Source: Bacteroides oleiciplenus YIT 12058 (GTDB lineage Bacteria; Bacteroidota; Bacteroidia; Bacteroidales; Bacteroidaceae). Taken from it: DNA of 64,000 nucleotides. The translations under genes were made by a program, and so were the position numbers. The DNA is taken from contig NZ_JH992943.1 of the NCBI RefSeq assembly GCF_000315485.1, forward strand, positions 81,594 through 145,593, read 5' to 3'. Each line of letters begins with the position of its first letter. The stretch's first letter is position 1. Under the pieces are notes generated by a model. The model saw only the letters and a list, made by a program, of their open reading frames with translations. It made no database searches and had not been told where the DNA came from. Of this stretch, positions 8,992-18,400 are shown piece after piece.

Positions 8992-10215
8992 ATGAAAACA
9001 AAAGAATTATTAATCGGTGCATGTCTGTGCATACTTTCAGCTTGCAACATGCCCGGCAAAGGAACAGGTTTAGACGTCTATGAGGCGCTAGACTACTGCA
9101 ACGATCAGGTTGAGCGTACATTGACCGAACTCAAGGGGACTGACGGCACAATCGACTATACGATGATGCCCCGCAACATTATGGACAGCCTCAACGTCTG
9201 GCATTGCAGAAAAGCGACAAAAGATGAATGGTGCAGTGGCTTCTGGCCGGGTGTGCTATGGTATGACTACGAATATACCGGCAAGGCGGCTATCAAAGAA
9301 CAAGCTGAAAAGTTCACAGAACCATTGAAATTCCTGTCACAGATTCCGGCATACGACCATGATTTGGGTTTTCTAATCTTTTGTAGCTACGGCAACGGCT
9401 ACCGCCTGACGAACAACCCGGAATATAAACAGGTCATTCTGGATACGGCAGATTCATTGGCTACATTGTTCAGACCGCGTGTAGGAACCATTCTTTCCTG
9501 GCCGAGAAATATAGAAATGTTCGGCGGACATAACACAATCATGGACAACATGATTAACCTGGAAATGCTTTTCTGGGCTGCCAAAAATGGCGGAAATCCA
9601 TATCTGGCGGATATTGCGGTATCACATGCCGACAAAACAATGAAATATCAGTTCCGCCCAGATTACACTTCCTATCACGTAGCCGTATACGATACGCTGA
9701 CGGGAGACTTTATCAAAGGAGTTACTCATCAGGGGTATGCAGACAACACCATGTGGGCACGCGGACAGGCATGGGCTATCTATGGTTATACAGTGGTCTA
9801 TCGGGAAACTCTCGACCCGCGTTATCTGGACTTCGTACAGAAAGTCACGGACGTGTATCTGCAAAGATTGCCGGAAGATTATGTACCTTACTGGGATTTT
9901 GATGACCCCGGTATTCCCAACGCTCCGCGTGATGCTTCCGCTGCCTGCATTACAGCTTCAGCCTTACTGGAATTATCAACCTATTTGCCTGCAAATAAAG
10001 GTAGTGAATATAAAGATGCGGCCATAAAAATGCTGGCAAGTCTGAGTTCGGACCAATATCAATGCGGTAAAAGTAAACCTGCATTCCTCCTCCACTCTAC
10101 AGGACATCTACCGGGTAATTCAGAAATAGATGCTGCCATCATCTATGCAGATTATTACTACATAGAAGCCTTGATACGACTGAAAAACTTAATCGAAAAC
10201 AAGGCTGTCATATAA
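8992..10215 (+). CDS. GH88 unsaturated glucuronyl hydrolase lipoprotein
   Basis: It is predicted to remove the delta-4,5-unsaturated uronic acid left at the non-reducing end by polysaccharide lyases, through enol-ether hydration. The ATG at 8992 is preferred over the upstream in-frame ATG at 8941, because it gives a lipoprotein signal with Cys18 (ILSAC) and does not overlap GH43. The (alpha/alpha)6-barrel shows WCSGFWPGVLWY, AYDHDLGF and IMDNMINLEMLFWA, the last two carrying the Asp pair typical of GH88. GVTHQGYADNTMWARGQAW and PRDASAACITASALLEL follow. It implies uronate-containing substrates for this cluster. Confidence 0.85.
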   Translation: MKTKELLIGACLCILSACNMPGKGTGLDVYEALDYCNDQVERTLTELKGTDGTIDYTMMPRNIMDSLNVWHCRKATKDEWCSGFWPGVLWYDYEYTGKAAIKEQAEKFTEPLKFLSQIPAYDHDLGFLIFCSYGNGYRLTNNPEYKQVILDTADSLATLFRPRVGTILSWPRNIEMFGGHNTIMDNMINLEMLFWAAKNGGNPYLADIAVSHADKTMKYQFRPDYTSYHVAVYDTLTGDFIKGVTHQGYADNTMWARGQAWAIYGYTVVYRETLDPRYLDFVQKVTDVYLQRLPEDYVPYWDFDDPGIPNAPRDASAACITASALLELSTYLPANKGSEYKDAAIKMLASLSSDQYQCGKSKPAFLLHSTGHLPGNSEIDAAIIYADYYYIEALIRLKNLIENKAVI

Positions 10216-10233
10216 AGGCAACACTCTCCCCTC

Positions 10234-12567
10234 TTACTGTTCCAGTTTGAGGGGAAGTGTAAACCAGAAGGTAGAGCCTTTTCCCAACGTAGATTTAACT
10301 CCGATTTCGCCACCCATATTCTGAATGATAAGCTGGCAGATGGGAAGACCTAAACCGGTACCTTGCTTGAAGCTATCCAGTTTAATGAAACGCTCAAATA
10401 TAAGATGGAGCTTATCTTCCGGAATCCCAGTTCCCGTATCAGTTACATAATAATAGATGTCTTTTTCACGAACTTCATAGCCATAACGAATACTACCACT
10501 TGAAGTGAATTTACTGGCATTGGTCAGGAAATTCAAAACAAGTTGTTGTAATCGATTCTGATCCGAGAAAACAAGATAGTTGTCGTGCATTCCAGGTTCA
10601 AAAATCAGTTCAACCCCATCCTGCAAGCGTGAATCTATCACTTCCTTAAGGGTTATCAAAATCTCATTCAACTCAAATTCCGAATAATGCAAGTCCAGTG
10701 CTCCGGCTTCTATCTTGGATAAATCGAGTACATCATTGATGAGTTGCAACAGAATCCCATTATTCTTCTCAATGATGCTGACATATTCCTTCTTTTCTTC
10801 TTCATCTTCTGTCATTGTCAATATGCTTGAGAAGCCAATAATGGCATTCAGCGGAGTACGGATTTCATGACTGATATTGGCAAGAAAAGCTGATTTCAGC
10901 CGATTGGATTCTTCAGCATGTTCTTTGGCAGCAATCAGTTCCCGTTCTGCTGCTTTACGTTCTGTTATAAACAATGAAGAGCCAACTACCATCAAGGGTT
11001 TGCCCTTATCATCATACTCTTCTACAAAGCCGCGTGCCTCCATCCAGTCAATATCCTGCTCCATAGCGTCGTGACGGTGAATACGAAATTCCTCCCGGAG
11101 CTCTTTGATTTTATTAGAACGTATATCCTGAAATACCTGCCGAAGGCGCTCCCTGTCTTCCTCGCAAATATGAGTCAGATAATCCTGCATACCGATAGAA
11201 TAAGTCATCTCGGATATTGCCTCCTTACCCGGTTCTATCGGCGTATACGAACTATATGTAATCTCATCCGTCAGTAAATCCCATTGCCAGGGAAGCAAAT
11301 CAACTACTTCCAATGCCATAGCCAGTTTAGTATGAGTAAAGCGTTGGTTCTGCTCCACTTGCTGGAGTCGTTCCAGAATTTTATTTCTCCGGAGTTGGAA
11401 AAAGAGCACAATCAACAATAAGGACACACCGCCCACTGCAATAGAAGACTGATACTTTTGCATAAAAGTAGGTGGGGCATTCAGGAAAATAGTTCCCGCC
11501 GGACAATTCTCCGGCAATAAGCCAAAGTCCACCATATAGGGATAATTGAAGATAACAACCGGCTTCGGGTCATACAAAGCAATGCCACGTGCCTGCTTCC
11601 CATCTACTATGGCGTCAATTGCTTTTACAATTCCCTCACAATACAGGTCCATGTCATAGACGCATCCCCCTATTATGTTGCCGTCTTCTTCAATACTCGA
11701 TAAAGAAGCTGACAAAGCAAAAAACGGACTGGGCATAGAAGAATTGGCTATCACTTTATAAGAGTTGGCCATCAGCACCATATTGCCTGCAAACATTCGT
11801 TTGTGAAACCACGAAGCAAACAGTATTCCCGTTTCTTTCGGAGAAACCTGACGCAAAGTATCCAGCAACTGGTCGGAACTCCAACTGCCAGCAGATAGAT
11901 ATTTATAGCTCAAATCAGGATATTTTGTTCTGATAAACTCCCGGACTTGCTGATCGTAATCAATATCACGATCTGTCTGATCGCCAATCAATAGCAAACT
12001 TTTCATACCCGGAAGCATGCGATGTATCAGTTGTATATTCTGCGGAATAAAAGAATGTGCCTGCAAGAAAGTCATATTATATTCTTCACGTAAATCTTTC
12101 AGAGAAATCCGGTTCTGCTTCGGAACAATTTGATTATAAATATAGGTAGTATCTGGTCCCACATATTCACTTTCAGCACATACAATTAAAGACACATCTC
12201 CCCAATGCTTTCGCATATCATCCCGCAACAATAAGGGTGCATTGCCCAGCATCAATACTGCTTTCGGGGGATTTTCTCCATAGGTAGAAAACAAGTTTTC
12301 TTTATATTGTCTCAGAATTTCGGGTGTTTCAATAGTCAGAATATTCATATATTCCACTTTCATACTTATATTTCTCCGGTCATACTCTTTCTGCATAATG
12401 TGTGAAATAATAGTCTGACTCCAGGGAGCGCCTGATACATAACTGCTGATAATCAGCAAATCCGTACTAGTATTCTCCCTCTTATTCTTATCCTCAGCTG
12501 ACACCGAAGAAGAGAGATATAATAAAATGATAAGGAAAAGATATTTTATATAAAGTAGTATTCTCAT
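10234..12567 (-). CDS. Sensor histidine kinase with ABC-substrate-binding-like sensor and PAS
   Basis: This is a membrane kinase that probably reports on a periplasmic ligand. With the start at 12567 (MRILLYIKYLFL), residues 1-24 form a signal/membrane segment. About 35-375 resemble ABC-type substrate-binding (TrpX-like) domains, and a transmembrane helix lies near 405 (LLLIVLFFQLRR). A PAS domain follows (WQWDLLTDEITYSS), then HisKA with His567 in NISHEIRTPLN. HATPase shows N (NFLTNASKF), G1 (DTGTGIP) and G2 (GTGLGLPI) boxes. The longer reading frame adds 31 residues that look like untranslated leader. There is no receiver or DNA-binding domain and no response regulator nearby. It converges on GH88 with only 18 nt between; an imperfect hairpin (10221-10233/10249-10260) overlaps the kinase end. 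Confidence 0.85.
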   Translation of the reverse strand: MRILLYIKYLFLIILLYLSSSVSAEDKNKRENTSTDLLIISSYVSGAPWSQTIISHIMQKEYDRRNISMKVEYMNILTIETPEILRQYKENLFSTYGENPPKAVLMLGNAPLLLRDDMRKHWGDVSLIVCAESEYVGPDTTYIYNQIVPKQNRISLKDLREEYNMTFLQAHSFIPQNIQLIHRMLPGMKSLLLIGDQTDRDIDYDQQVREFIRTKYPDLSYKYLSAGSWSSDQLLDTLRQVSPKETGILFASWFHKRMFAGNMVLMANSYKVIANSSMPSPFFALSASLSSIEEDGNIIGGCVYDMDLYCEGIVKAIDAIVDGKQARGIALYDPKPVVIFNYPYMVDFGLLPENCPAGTIFLNAPPTFMQKYQSSIAVGGVSLLLIVLFFQLRRNKILERLQQVEQNQRFTHTKLAMALEVVDLLPWQWDLLTDEITYSSYTPIEPGKEAISEMTYSIGMQDYLTHICEEDRERLRQVFQDIRSNKIKELREEFRIHRHDAMEQDIDWMEARGFVEEYDDKGKPLMVVGSSLFITERKAAERELIAAKEHAEESNRLKSAFLANISHEIRTPLNAIIGFSSILTMTEDEEEKKEYVSIIEKNNGILLQLINDVLDLSKIEAGALDLHYSEFELNEILITLKEVIDSRLQDGVELIFEPGMHDNYLVFSDQNRLQQLVLNFLTNASKFTSSGSIRYGYEVREKDIYYYVTDTGTGIPEDKLHLIFERFIKLDSFKQGTGLGLPICQLIIQNMGGEIGVKSTLGKGSTFWFTLPLKLEQ

Positions 12568-12711
12568 GATTGCATAATCTAATTTTCTAAAAAACACATA
12601 ATAATAATAATTAGTTCGCCAGAAAAATATTTTCAATTCGGCAATCAATATTTTTTTCAATAAATAATTTTATATTTGCATTCGAACAATAACCACGAAA
12701 AACTATTATAT

Positions 12712-13005
12712 ATGAAGACGTTTATTTATTTATCCATGTTCATATCCGTTATAGGATGTATCAGTTCTTGCAAACAAGAAGATCAGCCCCAAGTGTTCAA
12801 TGGTATTGTTTATGATGTCACAATGAGTAATATTACTCTAATAACCAGTAAAGGGGATACAGTCAATATCAGTACCATGGATGACAATACCAACAAAGTA
12901 GGTGGGGTACTGTTGGATGATAGTGTGGAAGTGACATGCGTCAAGGAAGAGATTGAAGGGAGAGAGATTCTGCAAGCCATAGAAGTGACAATCATCAAAA
13001 AGTGA
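12712..13005 (+). CDS. Small uncharacterised lipoprotein
   Basis: This is a 97-residue protein with a lipoprotein signal; Cys16 (VIGC) or Cys20 (ISSC) could be lipidated. The mature part is a small beta-rich domain with alternating hydrophobic strands (GIVYDVTMSNITLITSK, VEVTCVKEEI), reminiscent of small OB-like folds. I do not recognise a family. The ATG at 12712 is chosen over the longer in-frame start because the extra residues precede the signal peptide. A TAnnTTTG box at 12671-12678 lies just upstream. It is divergent from the sensor kinase (144 nt apart). Confidence 0.6.
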   Translation: MKTFIYLSMFISVIGCISSCKQEDQPQVFNGIVYDVTMSNITLITSKGDTVNISTMDDNTNKVGGVLLDDSVEVTCVKEEIEGREILQAIEVTIIKK

Positions 13006-13039
13006 TATTATGGGGTGTTTTATTCAACACCCCACTCTT

Positions 13040-13495
13040 TTATTCCCTATTCATAAGACGTTGCTCCGCCATAGCTTCATACTTTGTTCCCGGACGTCCA
13101 TAGTTAGCATATGGATAAATAGAGATGCCACCACGTGGAGTAAAGAGACCTGTCACCTCAATATACTTAGGTTTCATCAGGTTGATAAGGTCTTTCATTA
13201 TAATATTCACGCAATCTTCATGAAAAGCACCATGATTTCGGAAGCTAAAAAGATAGAGCTTCAAACTTTTGCTTTCCACCATTTTAATATCAGGAATATA
13301 GCTGATACGAATTTCTGCAAAATCAGGTTGCCCGGTTATGGGACATAAACTGGTAAATTCCGGACAATTAAAACGCACCCAATAATCATTCCCGGGATGT
13401 TTGTTATCAAAAGCTTCCAATACTTCGGGAGCATAATCTTGCTTATATTCTGTTTTTCTTCCCAAAAGGGATAGTTGGTCTTTCAATTCAGTCAT
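13040..13495 (-). CDS. queF: NADPH-dependent 7-cyano-7-deazaguanine reductase QueF
   Basis: It reduces preQ0 to preQ1 in queuosine biosynthesis. The short (unimodular) T-fold form shows the full signature: nucleophile Cys51 in SLCPITGQPD with Asp58, the QueF motif Glu74-Ser-Lys-Ser-Leu-Lys, and His92-Glu93 in HGAFHED. Length (151 aa) is normal. It is the last gene of the yhhQ-queC-queF operon, with 10 nt separating it from queC. It converges with the small lipoprotein gene; a palindromic stretch around 13012-13034 (GGGGTGTTTT / AACACCCC) may terminate both. Confidence 0.93.
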   Translation of the reverse strand: MTELKDQLSLLGRKTEYKQDYAPEVLEAFDNKHPGNDYWVRFNCPEFTSLCPITGQPDFAEIRISYIPDIKMVESKSLKLYLFSFRNHGAFHEDCVNIIMKDLINLMKPKYIEVTGLFTPRGGISIYPYANYGRPGTKYEAMAEQRLMNRE

Positions 13496-13505
13496 AACTC
13501 TACTA

Positions 13506-14159
13506 TCATTTACTATTAAGATATTTCTCTAATCCTTCACGGCGCAACTTGCACGCAGGGCAGTGACCGCAACCATCCCCCGGGATACCATTATAACACG
13601 TCAAAGTTTCGCTGCGTATCAACTCCAGTACTCCCAACTCATCTGCCAATCTCCAGGTTTCCGCTTTATCAATCCACATCAAAGGTGTATGGATCACGAA
13701 CTGTTCGTCCATAGCCAGATTCAACGTTACATTGAGAGACTTGATAAAAGCATCCCGGCAGTCAGGATATCCACTGAAGTCTGTCTGAGATACTCCTGTC
13801 ACCATGTGACTGATGCCACGCTCACGGGCATACACGGCAGCGATACTCAGAAAGAACAAATTACGCCCCGGCACAAATGTATTGGGAAAACTATCGACAG
13901 GCTTCTCTTGATCCATGACCATAGTAACATCCGTGAGCGAATTATGCCCTAACTTACCGATAAAAGATACATCCATCACTTCAAAATCCACATCGGCTTT
14001 ACGGGCTATTTCCCGCGCCAATTCTACCTCTTTCTCATGCTTCTGTCCATACAGGAAACTCAAAGCAACCACTTTCTTGAATTTACGCTTCGCCCAAAAC
14101 AGACAAGTGGTAGAATCTTGCCCACCACTAAATACTACTAATGCAACTTCTTTATTCAC
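13506..14159 (-). CDS. queC: 7-cyano-7-deazaguanine synthase QueC
   Basis: This enzyme converts 7-carboxy-7-deazaguanine to preQ0 using ATP and ammonia. The PP-loop ATP pyrophosphatase motif FSGGQDSTT lies near residues 9-17, and the zinc site near the C-terminus reads CYNGIPGDGCGHCPAC. Length (217 aa) is normal. It lies between the transporter and queF in one operon. queD and queE are not in the window, so this operon covers only late precursor steps plus uptake. Confidence 0.93.
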   Translation of the reverse strand: MNKEVALVVFSGGQDSTTCLFWAKRKFKKVVALSFLYGQKHEKEVELAREIARKADVDFEVMDVSFIGKLGHNSLTDVTMVMDQEKPVDSFPNTFVPGRNLFFLSIAAVYARERGISHMVTGVSQTDFSGYPDCRDAFIKSLNVTLNLAMDEQFVIHTPLMWIDKAETWRLADELGVLELIRSETLTCYNGIPGDGCGHCPACKLRREGLEKYLNSK

Positions 14160-14188
14160 AATTATTTAATTATTACTTGCACATCACC

Positions 14189-14869
14189 TTAAATATCTTT
14201 GATTTTCAACACATTATAGGAAATACCTTCATCGTACACATCACTACCGTCAATACGTTTAATAGCCACCACAACGCGGATAGTAACCGGAAGAATCAAT
14301 ACTTCATATAGGGATTTCAATACAATCTGAATACACATCATCAACAATAATTCAGGCCAGGCAATAATTCCTCCAAAAGCAACAGGAAAGAATATCAGAG
14401 AATCTGCCGTCTCCCCTACTATCGTGGACCATATGGCACGAGCCGAGAAATGCCGCCCGCCACTCGCCACTTTCATACGGCTCATAACGTAAGCATTAAG
14501 AAATGAGCCAACCAAAAAGGCCGTCAGGCTGGCCACTACAATACGTGGCGCCATGCCAAATACGAAATTGAAATGTGCTTCTCCTTCCCAGAACGGTGCA
14601 GCAGGTAAGGCCACAGCTATCAATCCCAGCATGACCACAAAAAAATTCATAGCAAATCCGCTCCAGATGATAAGACGGGCTTTGCGAAAGCCCCACACCT
14701 CGGCGATGCAATCATTAATAATATAAGAAATAGGAAAAACCAGTAGTCCTGCGGTTACGGTAATACCAAAAACCTGGATGACTTTTGTTTCAAGAAGATT
14801 GGCTGCAATCAGGCAAACATTAAACAGAATGCCTAGCAGCATAAAAGGTACAGATACTTTTTGCTTCAT
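14189..14869 (-). CDS. yhhQ: Queuosine precursor transporter, YhhQ family
   Basis: This is an inner-membrane protein with about six hydrophobic helices (for example LLGILFNVCLIAANLL and LLVFPISYIINDCIAEVWG). The VFPISYIINDCIAEVWGF and ETADSLIFFPVAFGG signatures belong to the COG1738/YhhQ family, which imports queuosine precursors such as preQ0/preQ1. It is first in an operon with queC and queF, and its leader carries a candidate preQ1 riboswitch, both supporting the substrate. The start at 14869 gives the normal length. Confidence 0.9.
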   Translation of the reverse strand: MKQKVSVPFMLLGILFNVCLIAANLLETKVIQVFGITVTAGLLVFPISYIINDCIAEVWGFRKARLIIWSGFAMNFFVVMLGLIAVALPAAPFWEGEAHFNFVFGMAPRIVVASLTAFLVGSFLNAYVMSRMKVASGGRHFSARAIWSTIVGETADSLIFFPVAFGGIIAWPELLLMMCIQIVLKSLYEVLILPVTIRVVVAIKRIDGSDVYDEGISYNVLKIKDI

Positions 14870-14871
14870 AA

Positions 14872-14918
14872 TTCCTGTTTTTTACGTGGTGTTCTAGAAT
14901 ACACGACCGCTATCCACG
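14872..14918 (-). promoter_or_regulatory. Candidate preQ1 class I riboswitch
   Basis: On the - strand the yhhQ leader contains CGUG, then a loop with UUCUAGAACAC, then CACG and the A-rich tail UAAAAAACAGGAA just before the start codon. A short P1 stem, a loop carrying UUCUAG and ACAC, and an AAAAAAC tail match the preQ1-I layout. CCACG can alternatively pair with an outer CGTGG (14913-14917). The tail overlaps the probable ribosome-binding site (AGGAA), so translational control is expected. The context, preQ1 synthesis and uptake genes, supports the call; the pseudoknot was only checked by eye. Confidence 0.55.
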
Positions 14919-14942
14919 GCATCATACATTTTAATTCGGATG

Positions 14943-14974
14943 CAAAGATACGATAAGTTTCCAAAATTGGCAAA
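14943..14974 (-). promoter_or_regulatory. Promoter of yhhQ-queC-queF
   Basis: Reading the - strand, TTTG (14974-14971) is followed after 20 nt by TATCTTTG (14950-14943). This is the Bacteroides -33/-7 arrangement. Transcription would start about 65-70 nt before yhhQ, giving a leader that contains the whole candidate riboswitch. Confidence 0.7.
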
Positions 14975-15495
14975 TAATATACTTTTTAACGAAAAGAAGA
15001 GAACATATAAGTCAATTCATTACCTCATCTACTTCATCTCAGAGAACAAATATAGTTAACGAACTTTAAATACTCGATAAAAAATAAGAAATAAACAAAC
15101 ATAAAAAGCAATATAAACCACACTAATAAACTAATAAACAACATAATACCCCTCAATTAATATATTTTTCAAAAATGCAAGCTAGTTGCATCTAAATCTT
15201 TATTTTATTCACGCAACTTTCTTAAGCAAAGAAAACGATATATAACAGTGTTTAATATACCTATTCGCTTATTTTAAATAAAGAAAATACAAATTATATT
15301 TGGAGTAGCAATACTCAGAACAATACATGGAACGATTTCTGACTCAAAATGCTGAAATACCTTATTTATAATATTAACCTTAGAAAAACAATTGCTTATG
15401 AGAAAAAAATCAATGACCTAAGACATTCTATTGTCCATCTCACTATCTAATTTATTTTAAATCCAAATTTAGCTTTAAACAAAAATCATCAAATC
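14975..15495. other. AT-rich upstream region of the SusC operon
   Basis: This stretch of about 520 bases is strongly AT-rich and has no credible open reading frame. A TATATTTG box at 15295-15302 would give a leader of about 190 nt for the SusC gene. Such long leaders are common in Bacteroides PULs and may be targets of antisense RNAs. No other structure was recognised. Confidence 0.45.
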
Positions 15496-18400
15496 ATGAA
15501 TGAAAATCGCGCACGAGGAACACTGCATAACAAAATCCTCACAACCATTGCCATTGTAGCCTTACTAATAGGAAGCAATACCACTCTGGCAATCGAAACA
15601 AATTCAGAAGGTTTATCCGGAATTGCTGAACAATTGCAATCACAAGTTGCCAATGGTGTAGTAATAGACCAAATGGGCGAGCCCATCATTGGAGCAAGTG
15701 TTCTGGAAAAAGGAACAACCAATGGTATCATTACCAATATAGATGGTAAATTCTCGCTTTCCGTGAAAAGAGATGCTATTTTAGTAATCTCTTATATCGG
15801 TTATAAAACGCAGGAAGTAAAAGTAGCTCCAAACATGAAAATAACCTTGATAGAAGATGCCGAACTACTGGAAGAAGTTGTAGTAGTTGGTTATGGAGTT
15901 CAAAAGAAGAAGTTGGTTACTGGTGCTACTGTACAAGTTAAAGGAACCGATATTGCTAAACTAAATACAACAGATGTATTAGGAGGTTTACAAAGTCAGG
16001 CTCCCGGTATAAATATTACTTCAAACGGTGGTTTTCTTGGTCAAGGATTTAAAGTTAATATCCGCGGTCTGGGAACTAATGGAAATTATTCTCCTTTATA
16101 TGTAGTAGATGGAGTAGTCAATGGTAGTATCGACGGGCTTAGTCCTGCTGATGTCGAATCTATTGACGTTTTAAAAGATGCCGCATCTGCTGCTATTTAC
16201 GGTTCACGTGCCGCCAACGGAGTTATTCTTATCACTACCAAACAAGGTAAAGCTGGTAATTTTGAAGCTAGTTATGATGGCTATTACGGCATTCAGAATC
16301 TTCCCAAAATTGCTACCATGCTGAACGCTCAAGAATACATGATGATAGAGGATGAGATGCATATGATGGATGGTACCCCGCTCCTGAGTTGGGAAAAATG
16401 GCTACCAGCGGCTGATTATAAAGCCATCCAGGAAGGAACCTGGAATGGAACCAACTGGATAAAAGAGATATTAAATAATGACGCTCCTATTCAAAGCCAC
16501 TCGTTAAACTTTTCTGGAGGTACTGAACGCTCGACCTTCTCTATCGGCTTTACCTATTTTAATCAAGAAGCCACCATGGGGGCACCTGGTCGTATTGCCA
16601 GTATGGACCGATATAATGCTCGTATCAACTCTAACCATATTCTTAAAAAGGTAGGAAACCTCGATGTCCTCAAGATAGGTCAGACGCTTAACTACAAGTT
16701 TCAACAAACTATGGGTTCTTTTGCCACCAGTGATATTTACTGGAATGGTACGCGTGACATGTTAACTACTACTCCATTGATGCACGCTTACAATAGCAAA
16801 GGAGATTATTACTTATATGACGATGCACAAGAAGAAGGATATGGAGAGAATACTACAAATCCAATAGCCTATATGGACTATTATACAAGTCATGCATTAA
16901 GTAAAAGCCATTACTTGCAGTCCAGCTTCTATGCAGAATTACAACCTATCAAGAATTTGCGCATCAAGTCACAATTCGGATACATTTTATCTGCTTCAAG
17001 CTATCGTTCTTATATTCCTAGCTATCGCCCATTAAGCCAAAGCCTAACCACACAAGATGACAGAGTAACCCAATCCATGTCACTCAATCACCGCTGGTCG
17101 TGGGAAAATACAGTTAGTTATAACTTCAGCATCAAGGATCACCACATTGACGCAGTAATAGGACAAAGTCTTGAGAAATATGGTATGGGCGACTCCATGA
17201 GTGCTAATGCAGAAGGATCCGAATTCTCTGATTTTGAACATGCATATTTGAGTAATATAAAATACGATGATAAAAATAAGATTAAAAGTTTAACAGGAGC
17301 CCCCGGTGCCGCAGGTCAAATGGCTTCCTTCTTTGGTCGTATAAACTACAACTACAAAGAAAAGTATATGGCAACAGCCATTATGCGTGCAGATGGCTCC
17401 TCTATTTTTGCCCGCGGCCATCGTTGGGGATACTTTCCATCTTTCTCAGCCGGATGGGTCATTACAAACGAAAGCTTCATGCCGGACCTCAACTGGATGG
17501 ACTTCTTAAAGCTACGCGCATCCTGGGGACAAAATGGTAATAATGCCGTAAACACTTTTGAATATATATCACGTATTACTGCCAATAACGGTTATGGAGG
17601 TTACTCATTCGGCAACTCCATGGATCAGGTTTCTATTGGTTCCTATGCATACAAGCTGACAAATCCCGACCTTTCCTGGGAAACTCAGGAACAACTTAAC
17701 ATTGGTATCGATGCACGCTTTTTCAATAACTGTCTGGCACTTGAGTTTGATTGGTATAAAAGGTTAACCAAAGATTGGCTTATCACCCCGCCTGTACTTT
17801 ATTCATTTGGTTCAAGCCCGGCAGCTGTTAATGGTGGAGTTATACGTAATACCGGATTTGAAATAGGTCTCCACTGGAATGACAATATAGGTAAAGACTG
17901 GAATTATGGTATCAATGTAGCTCCTGCATTCAATAAAAACAAAATTACCGAGCTTCCCAATGAAGATGGTATCCTTCATGGTCCTTCAGGCAATTTATGG
18001 AATGCATCTGACGAGTGTGCCCGTGGAGAAATAGGAAAACCTTTAGGATATTTCTATGGATATAAGAGCCTCGGCATTTTCCAAAATCAAAAGCAAATCG
18101 ACGAGTATAAAGGTGCTAAAGAAAATGGAGCACAGACACAACCTGGTGATGTAATCTGGGCAGACGTTAATAATGACGGAGTTATTAATTCCGAGGATCG
18201 TACAGAAATCGGTAATCCCCACCCGGATTTCACACTTGGTTTCTCCTTCAATGTCAGTTGGAAGATGATCGACCTCTCTGTTACTACCTATGGAGCTTTC
18301 GGTCAGCAAATCTTAAAATGCTATAGGGATTATGCAAGTTCTCCATTGCAAAACTTCACTACAGACATCCTGGAGCGTTGGCATGGAGAAGGAACCTCCA

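Noticed and set aside
10221..10260. Strong terminator between GH88 and the sensor kinase
   Set aside because: The inverted repeat is imperfect, lacks a T-run and overlaps the kinase coding end, so it is mentioned in the gene entry but not listed as a terminator.
15496..15800. STN signalling domain at the SusC N-terminus
   Set aside because: The N-terminus goes straight from the signal region to the carboxypeptidase-regulatory-like domain, so an ECF sigma/anti-sigma circuit is not supported.
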